From Anaerolineae bacterium (lineage in GTDB: Bacteria; Chloroflexota; Anaerolineae; Aggregatilineales; Aggregatilineaceae): a stretch of 64,000 nt of DNA. A program made the translations under genes and the position numbers. This document shows, in pieces, positions 36,150 through 45,335 of the stretch (position 1 is its first letter; every line of letters starts with the position of its first letter). The notes under the pieces are model-generated. The model was not told the origin of the DNA. It ran no database searches and saw only the letters and a list, made by a program, of their open reading frames with translations. The DNA lies in the NCBI GenBank assembly GCA_018432315.1, contig JAHDLB010000010.1:1-64000 (forward strand), read 5' to 3'.

Positions 36150-36977
36150 CTAGAGGTCGCGCAGCTCGTCGAGACGGTCGAGACACGCCTGGTACTCGCG
36201 CTCCAGCCGCTCGGCCATGTCGCGTAGCACGTCGCGCCCGCGCCGCCTGGCGAGCGTCTGTTCCAGCTTGAGCGCCATCAGGTCGCTGTTGATCAGCTCC
36301 AGCCGATCCGCTTTCAGACGGTCGATGCGCTCCGCCAGTTGGGCGGAGATCTGGCGTAGCTGGCGCGCCTGGATGGCGGCGAGCGGCTCGACCGGGGCGG
36401 CGTCGACCGTCTGCCCGGCCAGCGCCCGCAGCGCTTCGACATCGCGGCGCATGTACGCGTCGTTGATCTCGGCCATCAGCCGGTTGCGCCGGGTCCGCTC
36501 GGCGGGGTCGGTGGTCAGGTCCGGGTGGTAGCGCCGCGCCAACTGCCGGTAAAGGGTCTTGATGGCCGTCTCGGGCGGCTCGCCAACCGTGACGGTTTCG
36601 GGCGCGGCGGGCGGGGGCGCGTGCGCCTCGCGCTCTGTGGGCACCTGCCACGCGCGGCGAAACTGCTCCTCGACCGGGACGTAGTCCGGCGGCGGAGTCC
36701 AACTGGATTCCAGGGTGGGACGGTCCGGGGCGGGGCCAAGCTGGGGCGGCGGACTATGCTGGGCTTCCAGGTCGGCGATCACGCTGCGAATGATCTCCAG
36801 GCGGTCGAGCAGCGGCTTGATCAGCCGGTCGTAGCGCTCCTGGAAAGTGTGCAGTTCGCGCCGCAGGTCGAGCAGGTCGGCTTCGAGCGCGGTGAGCTCG
36901 GTTTCCTGGCGGGCGATGTCGGCCTTGAGCCGCGCGATTTCCGCCTGGGGATCGAAGCCGGGGAATCCGTTCGGCAT
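36150..36977 (-). CDS. J-domain-like protein with N-terminal coiled coil
   Basis: A 275-residue protein. Residues 8-75 form a heptad-rich coiled coil (ARLKADIARQETELTALEAD and on). A Pro-rich linker follows. At about 138-175 lies a J-domain-like helical hairpin with KTLYRQLARRYHPDLT, including the HPD motif that stimulates Hsp70 ATPases. The C-terminal 90 residues are again strongly helical and charged. The J domain is short and has divergent flanks, so partner use is uncertain. The start ATG overlaps the stop of the upstream cyclase gene by one base (TGATG), implying coupled translation with it. Confidence 0.85.
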   Translation of the reverse strand: MPNGFPGFDPQAEIARLKADIARQETELTALEADLLDLRRELHTFQERYDRLIKPLLDRLEIIRSVIADLEAQHSPPPQLGPAPDRPTLESSWTPPPDYVPVEEQFRRAWQVPTEREAHAPPPAAPETVTVGEPPETAIKTLYRQLARRYHPDLTTDPAERTRRNRLMAEINDAYMRRDVEALRALAGQTVDAAPVEPLAAIQARQLRQISAQLAERIDRLKADRLELINSDLMALKLEQTLARRRGRDVLRDMAERLEREYQACLDRLDELRDL

Positions 36978-38710
36978 CAGAGCGCGCTCTTTTTCACTCG
37001 CAGGACGCGATACATGACGCGGAAACCGGCGTATCCTTTCGTCTTGTGGGGGCGGAGCGCCTCACATTCGAACACGTCCCGAATCTGCTCGAACGTGCGC
37101 TCGCTGATGATGATCTGCCCCGCCTGCGCGTTCTCTTGCAGCAGCTTGGCGAAGTTGAACGGCTGGCCGATGGCCGTAAATTCCTTGCGGCTGGGGCTGC
37201 CGACGTTGCCCAGCATGGCGCTGCCCGTGTCGATCCCGATCCCGTAACCCAGGCGCTGCTCGGGCGGGAGCACTTCGTGCAGCGCGCGCACGTCGTAGGC
37301 CATCGACAGCGCCGCCCGGACGGCGCGCACGGCGTGGTCGCTTTGCGGGTTGAGCTGGGTATTGAACAGCCCGACGACGGCGTCGCCCATGTACTTGTCG
37401 ATGATGCCGTCGTGCAGCTCGACGGCGTCTGACGCCACGGTCAGGTAGCGGGTGATCACCGTCATGAGCTCTTCGGGCGGCAGGTGCTCGCTGAACGTCG
37501 TGAAGCCGCGTACGTCGGCGAAGATGATCGATACCTCGCGCTCGTCACCGCTCAGGCCCAGGTCGTCGATGCTCTGGATGTGGCGCACCAGGCGCGGCGA
37601 GAGATAGGTCCGCACGACGTTCAGGGTGGCCTCGCGCTGCTTGATCGCGGTGAGATCGTCCACGACCACGACGAGACCGTAAGTGACGTTGTTCACGTCC
37701 TGCAGGGGGGTGAGCTTGATCCGCAGATTCACTGCCCCGCGCCCCGGCAGGACCGGCTCGACCTCGATGGTCTGCGGCGTGTGCTCGCGGAAGACGGCAT
37801 CGATCAGCGCGTGGGCGCGCTCGAAGAAACCGGGAAATACCTCTTGCAGCGATCGCCCCACGATGTCCCCCGGCGTGACGTTGAGAATGCGTCCCGCAGC
37901 CTGGTTGCAGGTCAAGATCGTGTGGGCGCTGTTGGTGGTGATCACCCCGCTGGCGACCGATGCAAAGACGTTGCCCATCATGTCCTTGATCTCGGTGATC
38001 TCGCGCAGCGCGCGCCGGGCGCGGTCGTAGAGGCGGGCGTTCTCGATGGCGATGGCCGCCTGGTGCGCGAACGCCGCCAGCAGGTTGAGCTCCTTCTCGC
38101 CGAACAGACCGGCCACGCGCCGGTTGTCGGCGTACAGCACGCCGGTGACGCGCTCGCGGAAGATCAGCGGCACGCACAGGATCGAGCGAGTCGCCTGGGA
38201 GGCGATGCTGGCCTGGGCGTTGAACTCCGGATCGAGCAGCGCATCCGACGCGATCACGGGCTGGCCGGAGTGCGCGACTTCCGCGAGGATGGTCCGCGAA
38301 ACGTTGAAGCGGTCCGGCTCGATGGTGCGCTGTTGGTTGTCGCGCGCGACGCGGAATTCAAGCTCGCCGGTGCGCGACGAATGGAGCACGATGAAGCCGC
38401 GCTCGGCGCCGGTGAGGGCGATGGCGGTATCCATCACCTGTTCCAGCACGGCGTCGAGCTCCAGCGACGAGTTGACGATCTGGGTGGTCTGAGCCAGCGC
38501 GCGCAGCCGGTCTATCTCGGCGCCATGCCCGGCGATCCGCCGCTCGAGGCGGGCCAGATCCGTCTGCGCGTAGGCCAGCTTTTCGAGCACGTCCGACGGC
38601 AGGACGATGCCCCGCTGGCGGAGGATGTCGTGCTGGGCGCGCAGCCCCTGTTCCAGGGCGGCGAGCTGCTCCTGGATCTGCGTGAGGGTCGCGTGGGCGG
38701 CGGGCTGCAT
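36977..38710 (-). CDS. GAF-PAS-class III cyclase, C1-like subunit (transition-state Arg missing)
   Basis: A 577-residue soluble protein: N-terminal coiled coil (1-75), GAF (about 80-230, with ERGFIVLH and RSILCVPLI), PAS (about 245-355), and a class III nucleotidyl cyclase domain (390-530). Both metal aspartates are present: D399 in IIFADVRGFTTF and D443 in DKYMGDAVVGLF. The transition-state Asn is kept (N519), but the Arg four residues later is Leu (L523 in FNFAKLLQ), and the usual GD before it is GQ. By itself a homodimer should be poorly active. It begins two bases after the stop of a homologous cyclase gene with the opposite defect. Product (cAMP or cGMP) cannot be told. Confidence 0.9.
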   Translation of the reverse strand: MQPAAHATLTQIQEQLAALEQGLRAQHDILRQRGIVLPSDVLEKLAYAQTDLARLERRIAGHGAEIDRLRALAQTTQIVNSSLELDAVLEQVMDTAIALTGAERGFIVLHSSRTGELEFRVARDNQQRTIEPDRFNVSRTILAEVAHSGQPVIASDALLDPEFNAQASIASQATRSILCVPLIFRERVTGVLYADNRRVAGLFGEKELNLLAAFAHQAAIAIENARLYDRARRALREITEIKDMMGNVFASVASGVITTNSAHTILTCNQAAGRILNVTPGDIVGRSLQEVFPGFFERAHALIDAVFREHTPQTIEVEPVLPGRGAVNLRIKLTPLQDVNNVTYGLVVVVDDLTAIKQREATLNVVRTYLSPRLVRHIQSIDDLGLSGDEREVSIIFADVRGFTTFSEHLPPEELMTVITRYLTVASDAVELHDGIIDKYMGDAVVGLFNTQLNPQSDHAVRAVRAALSMAYDVRALHEVLPPEQRLGYGIGIDTGSAMLGNVGSPSRKEFTAIGQPFNFAKLLQENAQAGQIIISERTFEQIRDVFECEALRPHKTKGYAGFRVMYRVLRVKKSAL

Positions 38711-38712
38711 GG

Positions 38713-40479
38713 CTAGCGCTCGGGCACCGGCTGGGCACGCCGGATCTCGTAGACGGTCGTTGCCTGGCGGCGGCCCCGGACCTGGAGACTGGACTCGATG
38801 AGGCTGATGCCGCTCGCCGGGTCGGACAGGCGCGGCCCGCAGTGCCGGCGGGTGTCGTCGCTGATGATGATCTGGCCCGGCCTGGCGCTCTCTTGCAGGC
38901 GCTTGGCGAGGTTGACCGAGTCCCCGATGGCGGTGAACTCGCGCCGGGTCTGGCTGCCGACGTTGCCTACCGTGGCGATGCCGGTGTGAATGCCGATCGT
39001 GTAATACGGGATGGGTTCTTCGCCGAGATCGGCCAGCAGCCGGGCGAACTCGTCGGCCAGCGCCAGCCCGGCCTGCACGGCGTTCCAGGCGTGATCCGGG
39101 CTGGGGTTCAACTGCGTGTTGAACAGGCCCATGATCTCGTTGCCCATGAACTTGTCGATCAGGCCGGTGAACTTGTGAATCGTGTCGGCGCCCATCGTCA
39201 GGTGGAGGTTGAGATGATCGGTCAGTTCGTGCGGCGCCAGGGCAGGGGGGAAGCTGTTGAACGGGCGCACCTCCACGAACAGGATGGTGATCTCGCGGCG
39301 CTCGCCGCCCAGGCCCAGGCCGTCCAGGCTCTGGATGTGGTCGAGCATGGTCGGCGGCAGGTAGCGCCGGGCTACGTCGAGCGTGGCGTCGCGCTGCCGG
39401 ATCTCGGTGAGGTCGTCGAGCACGATGGTGATGCCTTCGATCACGTCCTGGTTTTTGAGCGGGGTGATCTTGAGCCGGAGGTACGTCCGACCCCGGCCCG
39501 GCACCGTGGGGTCGACCTCGATGGTGTGCTCGTGCCCGTGGCGAAACACTTCGGGCAGCAGGTCGTGAACGTACGCGTAGATGACCGGCAGCACGCGCCC
39601 CAGCGGCTGGCCCAGTACGGTGAGGCCCGGCGCGTTCAGGATGTGCTCGGCGGCGAGATTGTACGTGGTCACGATCTGTTCGGTGTCGGTCGTGATCACG
39701 CCGCTGGTGATGGACGAGAACACGTTGTCCATCAGCTCTTTGATCTCGGTCATCTCGGCCAGCGTGGTCTGCACGCTCTGGTAGAGCCGCGCGTTTTCGA
39801 TGGCGACGGCGGCCTGGTTGGCAAACGCCACCAGCAGCGAGCGGTGGGTTTCGCCGAACAGCCCGTCGCGAACCCGGTTGTCGACGTAGACGACACCGGT
39901 GACCGTCCCGCGCACGACGAGCGGCACGCACAGGATCGAGCGCAGCCCGTGGATCATGACGCTCTCGTGACCACTGAAGTTCGGGTCCGCCTGGGCGTTG
40001 GTCGCGATCACGGCCTCGCCGGTCTGGGCGACCTGGTTGACGATCGTCCGGCTGACGATGAATTCGCCTTCGTCGATGGTTTCGCGCTCCAGGTTTCGCG
40101 CCACGCGGAAGGCCATCTCGCCCGTGACCGGATCGCGCAGCACGATATACCCGCGCTGGGCGCCGGTCAGCGTGATGACCGTGTCCATCACCTGGTTGAG
40201 AACCTGGTTGATGTCGAGCGACGAGGTGACGAGGGCCGCCGTACCGGCCAGGGCGCGGAGCTGGTCGAGCTCGACGATCTCGCGGTTGATCTGTCCGGCC
40301 AGCGTGTCGAGGCTGCGCCGGATGGCCTGCAAGCCTTCGAGCGTGCCCGGCGGCAGGCTCATGCCTTGCTGGCGGAGCATGTCGTACTGGTGGTGAAGGC
40401 TCGCGACGGATTCATCGATGATCCAGCCCAGGCGATCGATCGCGTGCTGAACACTCTGATTATCGGCTGGACTGGTCAT
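38713..40479 (-). CDS. GAF-PAS-class III cyclase, C2-like subunit (metal Asps missing)
   Basis: A 588-residue homologue of the next gene, with the same order: coiled coil (1-80), GAF (about 85-235), PAS (about 250-365) and cyclase domain (395-535). Here the two metal aspartates are replaced: E403 in ILFVEVRPFNSF and N447 in DKFMGNEIMGLF. The lysine K443, transition-state N523 and R527 (in GDSVNLAKRLQ) are intact. This is the residue set of a mammalian C2 domain, while the downstream partner keeps the C1 set. The ATG at 40479 is used; an upstream in-frame ATG at 40518 lies within the -10 box and cannot be in the transcript. Confidence 0.9.
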   Translation of the reverse strand: MTSPADNQSVQHAIDRLGWIIDESVASLHHQYDMLRQQGMSLPPGTLEGLQAIRRSLDTLAGQINREIVELDQLRALAGTAALVTSSLDINQVLNQVMDTVITLTGAQRGYIVLRDPVTGEMAFRVARNLERETIDEGEFIVSRTIVNQVAQTGEAVIATNAQADPNFSGHESVMIHGLRSILCVPLVVRGTVTGVVYVDNRVRDGLFGETHRSLLVAFANQAAVAIENARLYQSVQTTLAEMTEIKELMDNVFSSITSGVITTDTEQIVTTYNLAAEHILNAPGLTVLGQPLGRVLPVIYAYVHDLLPEVFRHGHEHTIEVDPTVPGRGRTYLRLKITPLKNQDVIEGITIVLDDLTEIRQRDATLDVARRYLPPTMLDHIQSLDGLGLGGERREITILFVEVRPFNSFPPALAPHELTDHLNLHLTMGADTIHKFTGLIDKFMGNEIMGLFNTQLNPSPDHAWNAVQAGLALADEFARLLADLGEEPIPYYTIGIHTGIATVGNVGSQTRREFTAIGDSVNLAKRLQESARPGQIIISDDTRRHCGPRLSDPASGISLIESSLQVRGRRQATTVYEIRRAQPVPER

Positions 40480-40516
40480 GGCGTTGCTGGCTCCACGGGG
40501 GCATCTTTGCGGGTTC

Positions 40517-40544
40517 ATTATACCGGGTTGGAGGCCATCAGCAA
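40517..40544 (-). promoter_or_regulatory. Promoter of the cyclase pair / J-protein operon
   Basis: On the minus strand a perfect -10 TATAAT (40517-40522) and a -35 TTGCTG (40539-40544) are 16 bases apart, 38 bases before the first cyclase start. Confidence 0.75.
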
Positions 40545-40566
40545 CCCATCGCGCCCGTCGAAATGA

Positions 40567-40591
40567 CAGCGCCGCATTCGCTGCGGCGCTG
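40567..40591 (-). terminator. Hairpin after topA
   Basis: Nine-base perfect arms CAGCGCCGC and GCGGCGCTG with a seven-base loop, just past the topA stop; the minus strand continues TCATTTCGAC, a weak T-tract. It lies between topA and the cyclase promoter. Confidence 0.6.
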
Positions 40592-40599
40592 GGCTGGGC

Positions 40600-43164
40600 T
40601 TACTTCGCCTTTTTGTTGGACTTACGCTTCTTGCGGCCCTTCTTCTCTTTCCTGGCCGCCAGCAGTTCGAGCGCCTGCTCCATCGTCAAGGTGGTGGGGT
40701 CCGTGTTTTTCGGCAGAGAGGCGTTCACCTTGCCGTGCTTGACGTAGGGCCCGTAGCGCCCGGTGAAGATCGCGACCGGCTCGCCGTCCGCCGGGTGCGG
40801 GCCGATCTCGCGCAGCGCCGCGGGCTTCTTGCGGCTGCGCTTCTCCTGCGCCAGCAGTTCGAGCGCGCGGTCCAGGTCCACGGTGAGGACGTCGTCGCCT
40901 TTCGCCAGCGAGCGGTATTCGCCGTTGTGGCGCACGAACGGCCCGAAGCGTCCCATGCCCGCCTCGACCGGCTCGCCGGTGTCCGGGTGGGTGCCGAGCA
41001 CGCGCGGCAGTTCGAGCAGGCCGATCGCCTGTTCGAGGGAAACATCCTCGGGTTTGGTCCCTTTGGGCAGCGACACGCGGCGGGGCTTGGCGCCGTTGGC
41101 GTCGCCGTTTTCGCCGAGCTGCACGTACGGGCCATAGGGGCCGACCAGCGCGAAGACCGGCTGCCCGGTTTTCGGATCGTGACCGAGAGCGGTCGGGCCC
41201 TGCTCTTTCTCGCGCAGCAGCCGCTCGATCACGTCCGGGTCGAGATCGGATGGCGCGAGGTCGTCGGGCAGCGAGATGCGGATCGTGTCGCCGTTGTTCT
41301 CCTGTTCGAGGTACGCGCCGTAACGGCCCACCCGCACCCGCGCGTTGAGATCGTCCAGCACCAGGGCGTGAATCTCGCGCGGGTCGATCTCCTGCTCTTT
41401 GGTTTTGACCTGTTGATCGAGGCCATCATCCCCCAGGAAGAACGACTTGAGATACGGCGTTCCCTCGGCGTGGCCTTCGGCAATGTCGTCCAGAACCTGC
41501 TCCATCTGGGCGGTGAACCGCATATCGACCAGGTTGGGGAAGTGGTGCTCCATCAGGTGATTCACCGCGAACGCCATGAAGGTCGGCGAGAGTTGGTTGC
41601 CGGTCTTGGTCACGTAGCCGCGATCCTGGATGGTGCCGATGATCGTGGCATAGGTGCTGGGGCGACCGATTCCCTCGCTTTCCAGCGCCTTGACGAGCGT
41701 GGCGTCGGTGTAGCGCGCCGGGGGCTTGGTGTCGTGCCGGACCGGTTCCAGCTCGCGGCAGGCGACCGGGTCGCCGGTTTTGAGCTCCGGCAGGATCACT
41801 TCCTGGTTGTCGAGGGCGGCGGTGGGATCGTCCGCCCCTTCGACGTACGCGCGGAAGAAACCGGGAAACAGCACCCGCTTGCCCGATGCGCGAAACTCGG
41901 CGTCGTCGACCGTGATCGTGACGGTGCTCAGCCGCAGGCGCGCGTCGGCCATCTGGGTGGCGATGGTCCGCTTCCAGATCAGGTCGTACAGCGCGTATTC
42001 CTGCCCGTCGAGGCGCAGTTCCTCGGCGGTGGGCATCTTCTGGCCGGCGGGACGAATGGCCTCGTGCGCTTCCTGGGCGCCTTTCGACTTGGTGCGATAC
42101 TGTCGCGGCGACGGGCTGAGGTAGTCCGCCCCGTACTTATTGGTGACGCACTGGCGAATCGTCTTGAGCGCCTGGCCCGACAGGTGCACGGAGTCGGTTC
42201 GCATGTACGTGATCAGGCCGCGCTCGTAGAGCCGCTGCGCGACGCGCATCGTCTGCTGGGCGGACATGTTCAGCTTGCGGTTGGCTTCCTGCTGGAGCGT
42301 CGACGTGGTGAACGGCGGGGCCGGCGAGCGCTTCTGATCGCGCTCGTTGACGTCGGTGACCTGCCACGCGCCCTTGATCAGGCGGTCCGCCAGGGCGCGC
42401 GCCTGCGCCTCGTCGAGCAGGACGACCTTCTTGCCTTTGGGGATCTGGCCCGTGTTTTCGTCGAAGTCCTTGCCGGTGGCGAGCCGCACGCCGCCCAGCG
42501 TGACGAGCTGCGCAGTAAACCGCTGGCCGCGCGCGTCGAGCGTGGCTTTCAGGTCCCAGTACGAGCCGGATTTGAAGTTGCGCCGCTCCAGCTCGCGGAG
42601 CACCAGCAGGCGCACCGCCGCCGACTGGACGCGCCCGGCGGACAGGCCCGGCGCGACTTTCTTCCACAACAGCGGCGAGACGGTGTAGCCCACCAGCCGG
42701 TCCAGGATGCGGCGCGTTTCCTGCGCCTCGACCAGCTTATCGTCGATGGTGCGGCAGTTCTTGATCGCCTCTTCGATGGCCTCGCGGGTGATTTCGTGAA
42801 AGACCATACGCTTGACCGGCACTTTCGGCTTGAGCAGCTCGATCAGGTGCCACGCGATGCTCTCGCCTTCGCGATCTTCGTCGGTCGCCAGGATGAGCTC
42901 GTCGGCAGTTTTGAGCGCCGCGGTGAGTTCCTTGACAACCTTCTTCTTATCTTTGGGCACCACGTACAGCGGATCGAAGTCGGCGCCGATGTTCACGCCC
43001 AGCCGGGACCATTCCGCGTCTTTGAGCTTGGCGGGAATCTCGCTGGCCGAAGCCGGCAGATCGCGGACGTGCCCCATGCTGGCCTCGACCCGGTACTCGC
43101 CGGGCAGAAAGCTGCCGATGGTGCGCGCTTTGGTGGGTGACTCGACAATGACAAGTTTGCTCAC
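40600..43164 (-). CDS. topA: DNA topoisomerase I (type IA) with repeat-type C terminus
   Basis: An 854-residue topoisomerase that relaxes negative supercoils. TOPRIM motifs are [13 protein letters not shown] and [20 protein letters not shown] and [13 protein letters not shown], with catalytic Tyr320, follow. The C terminus has no zinc-finger cysteines; instead four short repeats of the pattern G-R/P-Y/F-G-x-Y/F-V ([33 protein letters not shown]) are present, then a Lys/Arg-rich tail. The GTG start at 43164 follows AAGGTGAG and matches the usual [10 protein letters not shown]; a GTG three codons upstream is rejected. Confidence 0.97.
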   Translation of the reverse strand: MSKLVIVESPTKARTIGSFLPGEYRVEASMGHVRDLPASASEIPAKLKDAEWSRLGVNIGADFDPLYVVPKDKKKVVKELTAALKTADELILATDEDREGESIAWHLIELLKPKVPVKRMVFHEITREAIEEAIKNCRTIDDKLVEAQETRRILDRLVGYTVSPLLWKKVAPGLSAGRVQSAAVRLLVLRELERRNFKSGSYWDLKATLDARGQRFTAQLVTLGGVRLATGKDFDENTGQIPKGKKVVLLDEAQARALADRLIKGAWQVTDVNERDQKRSPAPPFTTSTLQQEANRKLNMSAQQTMRVAQRLYERGLITYMRTDSVHLSGQALKTIRQCVTNKYGADYLSPSPRQYRTKSKGAQEAHEAIRPAGQKMPTAEELRLDGQEYALYDLIWKRTIATQMADARLRLSTVTITVDDAEFRASGKRVLFPGFFRAYVEGADDPTAALDNQEVILPELKTGDPVACRELEPVRHDTKPPARYTDATLVKALESEGIGRPSTYATIIGTIQDRGYVTKTGNQLSPTFMAFAVNHLMEHHFPNLVDMRFTAQMEQVLDDIAEGHAEGTPYLKSFFLGDDGLDQQVKTKEQEIDPREIHALVLDDLNARVRVGRYGAYLEQENNGDTIRISLPDDLAPSDLDPDVIERLLREKEQGPTALGHDPKTGQPVFALVGPYGPYVQLGENGDANGAKPRRVSLPKGTKPEDVSLEQAIGLLELPRVLGTHPDTGEPVEAGMGRFGPFVRHNGEYRSLAKGDDVLTVDLDRALELLAQEKRSRKKPAALREIGPHPADGEPVAIFTGRYGPYVKHGKVNASLPKNTDPTTLTMEQALELLAARKEKKGRKKRKSNKKAK

Positions 43165-43339
43165 GAAACTCACCTTGTGAAAACTGACTTATGCCTGTGT
43201 GACAAGGGTTGGGATGATCCAACTGGGCGGAAATCGTGCGAAGGGTAACACGCTGTTCGCCGCTTGACAAGTCTCACTTCAAGAATAGTCGAGACTCCGG
43301 CTGGCGTCCAGAGGGGATTTTTCGAGCGCGACGACCCGG

Positions 43340-43834
43340 TCAATCGCCCGGCGGCGGGAGGCGCGTGGGCGGCAGTTCCAGCACGCCGTCGATGCCCTCG
43401 AGGACGATGTCACCTGGCGTCACGTGGAAAGCAAGATGGCAGTCCGCCGGGACGGTCACCGTCAGCGCGACGTGGCCGATTTGCCCGACGACCGGTTTCC
43501 GGTGGGCGACGATGTACACGCCGGCGTCGTCCTGTTCGGTTGCCAGTTCCAGCCCGAACGCGCTCGCCATCTGGGCTTCGAGCGTCACCCTGGGGGCGGT
43601 CGTGCGTCGCACCGCGACCCGGCAGTGACTGGCGCGGATATAGACTGTGACCGGCGGGGTGATGTTGAACACCTGGACGTGCGATCGCTGTGCCGGGCGG
43701 GGCAGTGCCTCCACCGCCGCGCCGAGCGCCGTGTCGATCGCGGTCCGGCGCGCCATGCCCAACGCGGATCGCAGCAGGGGGCGGCTCGCGTTGGCGGTGG
43801 TCCATACGAACAGGTGACGTATCAGGCGTTGCAT
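43340..43834 (-). CDS. Unknown beta-rich protein (DUF4097-like segment)
   Basis: A 164-residue protein. Residues 1-50 are helical and basic; the rest is beta-rich, with HVALTVTVPADCHLAFHVTPG and DIVLEGIDGVLELPP resembling the repeating strands of DUF4097-type adhesin-like domains. No signal peptide is clear. AAGGAGA precedes the ATG at 43834, which lies inside the 3' end of the hydrolase gene (13-base overlap), so the two are co-translated. Function unknown. Confidence 0.65.
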   Translation of the reverse strand: MQRLIRHLFVWTTANASRPLLRSALGMARRTAIDTALGAAVEALPRPAQRSHVQVFNITPPVTVYIRASHCRVAVRRTTAPRVTLEAQMASAFGLELATEQDDAGVYIVAHRKPVVGQIGHVALTVTVPADCHLAFHVTPGDIVLEGIDGVLELPPTRLPPPGD

Positions 43835-44598
43835 AGTGTCTCCTTCAGCCAGCGCCGGACGGCCCCGGCTACGGCGTCGGGCCGTTCGAGCGGGATCATG
43901 TGCCCTGCGCCGTCGAGGGTGACCAGCGTCACGCGGGGGATTCGCTCGGCCAGCGTGATGCTGAACTTGAGCGGGACCATGTTGTCCCCGGCGGAGCCGA
44001 TCACCAGCGTGGGCACGGCGATCTGGTCGAGCTGGTCGCGGACGTCGAAACGCTGGCATGCCACGTAATCCCCGCGCAGGATGGCGGGGGGCATCTTCCG
44101 CAGGCGGTCGCGGCTCAGGGCGCGCATGTCGCCGGCGGCCTCCGGCCCCCACGACCGCTCGACGATCCAGTCGATCGTGCGCTCCGGCTCGTCGATGATC
44201 CGCTGCGGCAGCGCGGGATCGACCGGCAGCTTGCTCCCGGTGGCGATCAATATCAGGCCCGCCGCGCGCTCCGGCACGTGCAGCGCGATCTGCTGGGCGA
44301 TGGCGCCGCCCATGCTGTGCCCGGCGATGACTGCCTGCCGGATGTCCAGCGCATCGAGCAGGGCGATCACCGCGCGGGCGTAATCGAGCGTATCGGTGCG
44401 GCCGGGTGGAGCCGACCGGTCGTGGCCGGGCAGGTCGAGCGCGATGACCCGCACGCCGTCCAGGCGGCGGAGCTGCGGCGGCCAGTCGAGGCGCGATCCG
44501 CCCGCGCCGTGGACCAGCACCAACGGCGGGCAGGCCGGGTCCGGTACCGGGCGGTCGGTGAAGTAGATCGGGCCGGCGGAAGTCTCGCGGATGGGCAT
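43822..44598 (-). CDS. Alpha/beta-fold hydrolase
   Basis: A 258-residue alpha/beta hydrolase. The oxyanion loop is LVHGAGGS, the nucleophile elbow GHSMGG with catalytic Ser, the acid is in GSAGDNMVP and the His in LDGAGHMIPLERP. It resembles small esterases/lactonases and haloalkane-dehalogenase relatives; the substrate cannot be predicted. No signal peptide. AGGAGC lies seven bases before the ATG. It overlaps the unknown gene downstream. Confidence 0.92.
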   Translation of the reverse strand: MPIRETSAGPIYFTDRPVPDPACPPLVLVHGAGGSRLDWPPQLRRLDGVRVIALDLPGHDRSAPPGRTDTLDYARAVIALLDALDIRQAVIAGHSMGGAIAQQIALHVPERAAGLILIATGSKLPVDPALPQRIIDEPERTIDWIVERSWGPEAAGDMRALSRDRLRKMPPAILRGDYVACQRFDVRDQLDQIAVPTLVIGSAGDNMVPLKFSITLAERIPRVTLVTLDGAGHMIPLERPDAVAGAVRRWLKETLCNA

Positions 44599-44758
44599 CG
44601 AGCGGGCTCCTGATCTCGTCGGGTCAGCGCCTTGAGTCTACCGTCAACTGCCGCCATCAGCCACCTCGAGGATGCCGTGCAGGTCAGCAGGGCGGCGCGT
44701 GTGCGAGAGGGCCATCATCGAGACGGACATAGATGCCCGCTCGTGACATCGTGCACTA

Positions 44759-44788
44759 TTGACAGCGGCGAAGACATTGTGCTATGCT
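44759..44788 (+). promoter_or_regulatory. Sigma-70 promoter of the GyrI-like gene
   Basis: A perfect -35 TTGACA (44759-44764) and a -10 TATGCT (44783-44788) are 18 bases apart. Transcription should start near 44795, immediately before or within the palindrome at 44797-44816. Confidence 0.7.
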
Positions 44789-44796
44789 GCAAATGA

Positions 44797-44816
44797 ATTA
44801 GCACATATGTGCTAAT
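44797..44816. promoter_or_regulatory. 20-base perfect palindrome, probable repressor operator
   Basis: ATTAGCACATATGTGCTAAT is a perfect 10+10 inverted repeat without a spacer. It covers the predicted transcription start of the GyrI-like gene, the classical place for a dimeric repressor site. No regulator gene is adjacent. Confidence 0.7.
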
Positions 44817-44851
44817 CGGCGCGTGTCACACCCAGGTGAGGAGGAGTCGCC

Positions 44852-45310
44852 ATGTATCCGTGTGAGATGAAAGAACAGGATGCCCGGCATGTCTTGTCCG
44901 TCCGGTTCCGGGCGCCAGTACAGGACTTGCCCAGGCACTTCGACCGGATTTACGGTAGCATCATCCAGTATCTCGAAACCCTGGGAGAACAGCCCACAGG
45001 GGAACCCTTCGCTGCCTATTTCAACATGGACATGCAGAATCTGGATATCGAGGCCGGCTTCCCGGTAGCAAAACCACTGCCGGGCAAGGGCGACATTCAG
45101 TCCAGCGCGATCCCCGGTGGGATGGCTGCCGTCTGCCACTACACCGGCCCATACGACGGCGTTGGCCCGGCTTACGAGCAGTTGTCGCAGTTCATCAAAG
45201 ATCAAGGCTACACGCCCATCGGCCCGGCCTACGAATGGTACCTGTCCGAGCCCGACGTGCCCTCGCAGGACATCAGGACCGATCTCATGTTTCCTGTCAG
45301 GGCGCTGTGA
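44852..45310 (+). CDS. GyrI-like / AraC effector-binding domain protein
   Basis: A 152-residue single-domain protein of the GyrI-like small-molecule-binding (SOUL/BmrR effector) fold. It starts with MKEQDARHVLSVRFRAPVQDL, has the family pattern AAVCHYTGPYDGVGPAYEQL in the middle and GPAYEWYLSEPDVP near the end, followed by RTDLMFPV, where a conserved Glu usually contacts ligands. Stand-alone members bind hydrophobic cationic compounds or act as toxin antagonists; here no DNA-binding domain is present. GAGGAG precedes the ATG. It is controlled by a strong promoter with a perfect palindrome over its start. Confidence 0.88.
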   Translation: MYPCEMKEQDARHVLSVRFRAPVQDLPRHFDRIYGSIIQYLETLGEQPTGEPFAAYFNMDMQNLDIEAGFPVAKPLPGKGDIQSSAIPGGMAAVCHYTGPYDGVGPAYEQLSQFIKDQGYTPIGPAYEWYLSEPDVPSQDIRTDLMFPVRAL

Positions 45311-45335
45311 CTGTGGCGGAAAGGGCCGCGTCGCC

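Noticed and set aside
36977-39931. Apparent 984-residue cyclase protein
   Set aside because: The first 400 residues are the upstream cyclase read in another frame. The real start is at 38710, two bases after the preceding stop. I also considered a frameshift joining the two cyclases and rejected it because each has complete GAF, PAS and cyclase domains.
40735-43140. Very long open frame (about 800 codons) on the plus strand opposite topA
   Set aside because: It is the mirror of topA in high-GC DNA, rich in Arg/Gly/Ala, with no domain or ribosome site. The same holds for long mirror frames opposite tal-pgi, aspS, the cyclases, the SUMF gene and both GT-C genes.
43165-43339. TTGACA-containing promoter and AGTCTC/GAGACT hairpin in the gap after the 43340 gene
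   Set aside because: The TTGACA has no good -10 and points toward no plus-strand gene; the hairpin is weak and has no T-run.
44599-44758. Possible small gene upstream of the GyrI-like promoter
   Set aside because: Short open frames exist but none has a ribosome site with a sensible start or coding-like composition.
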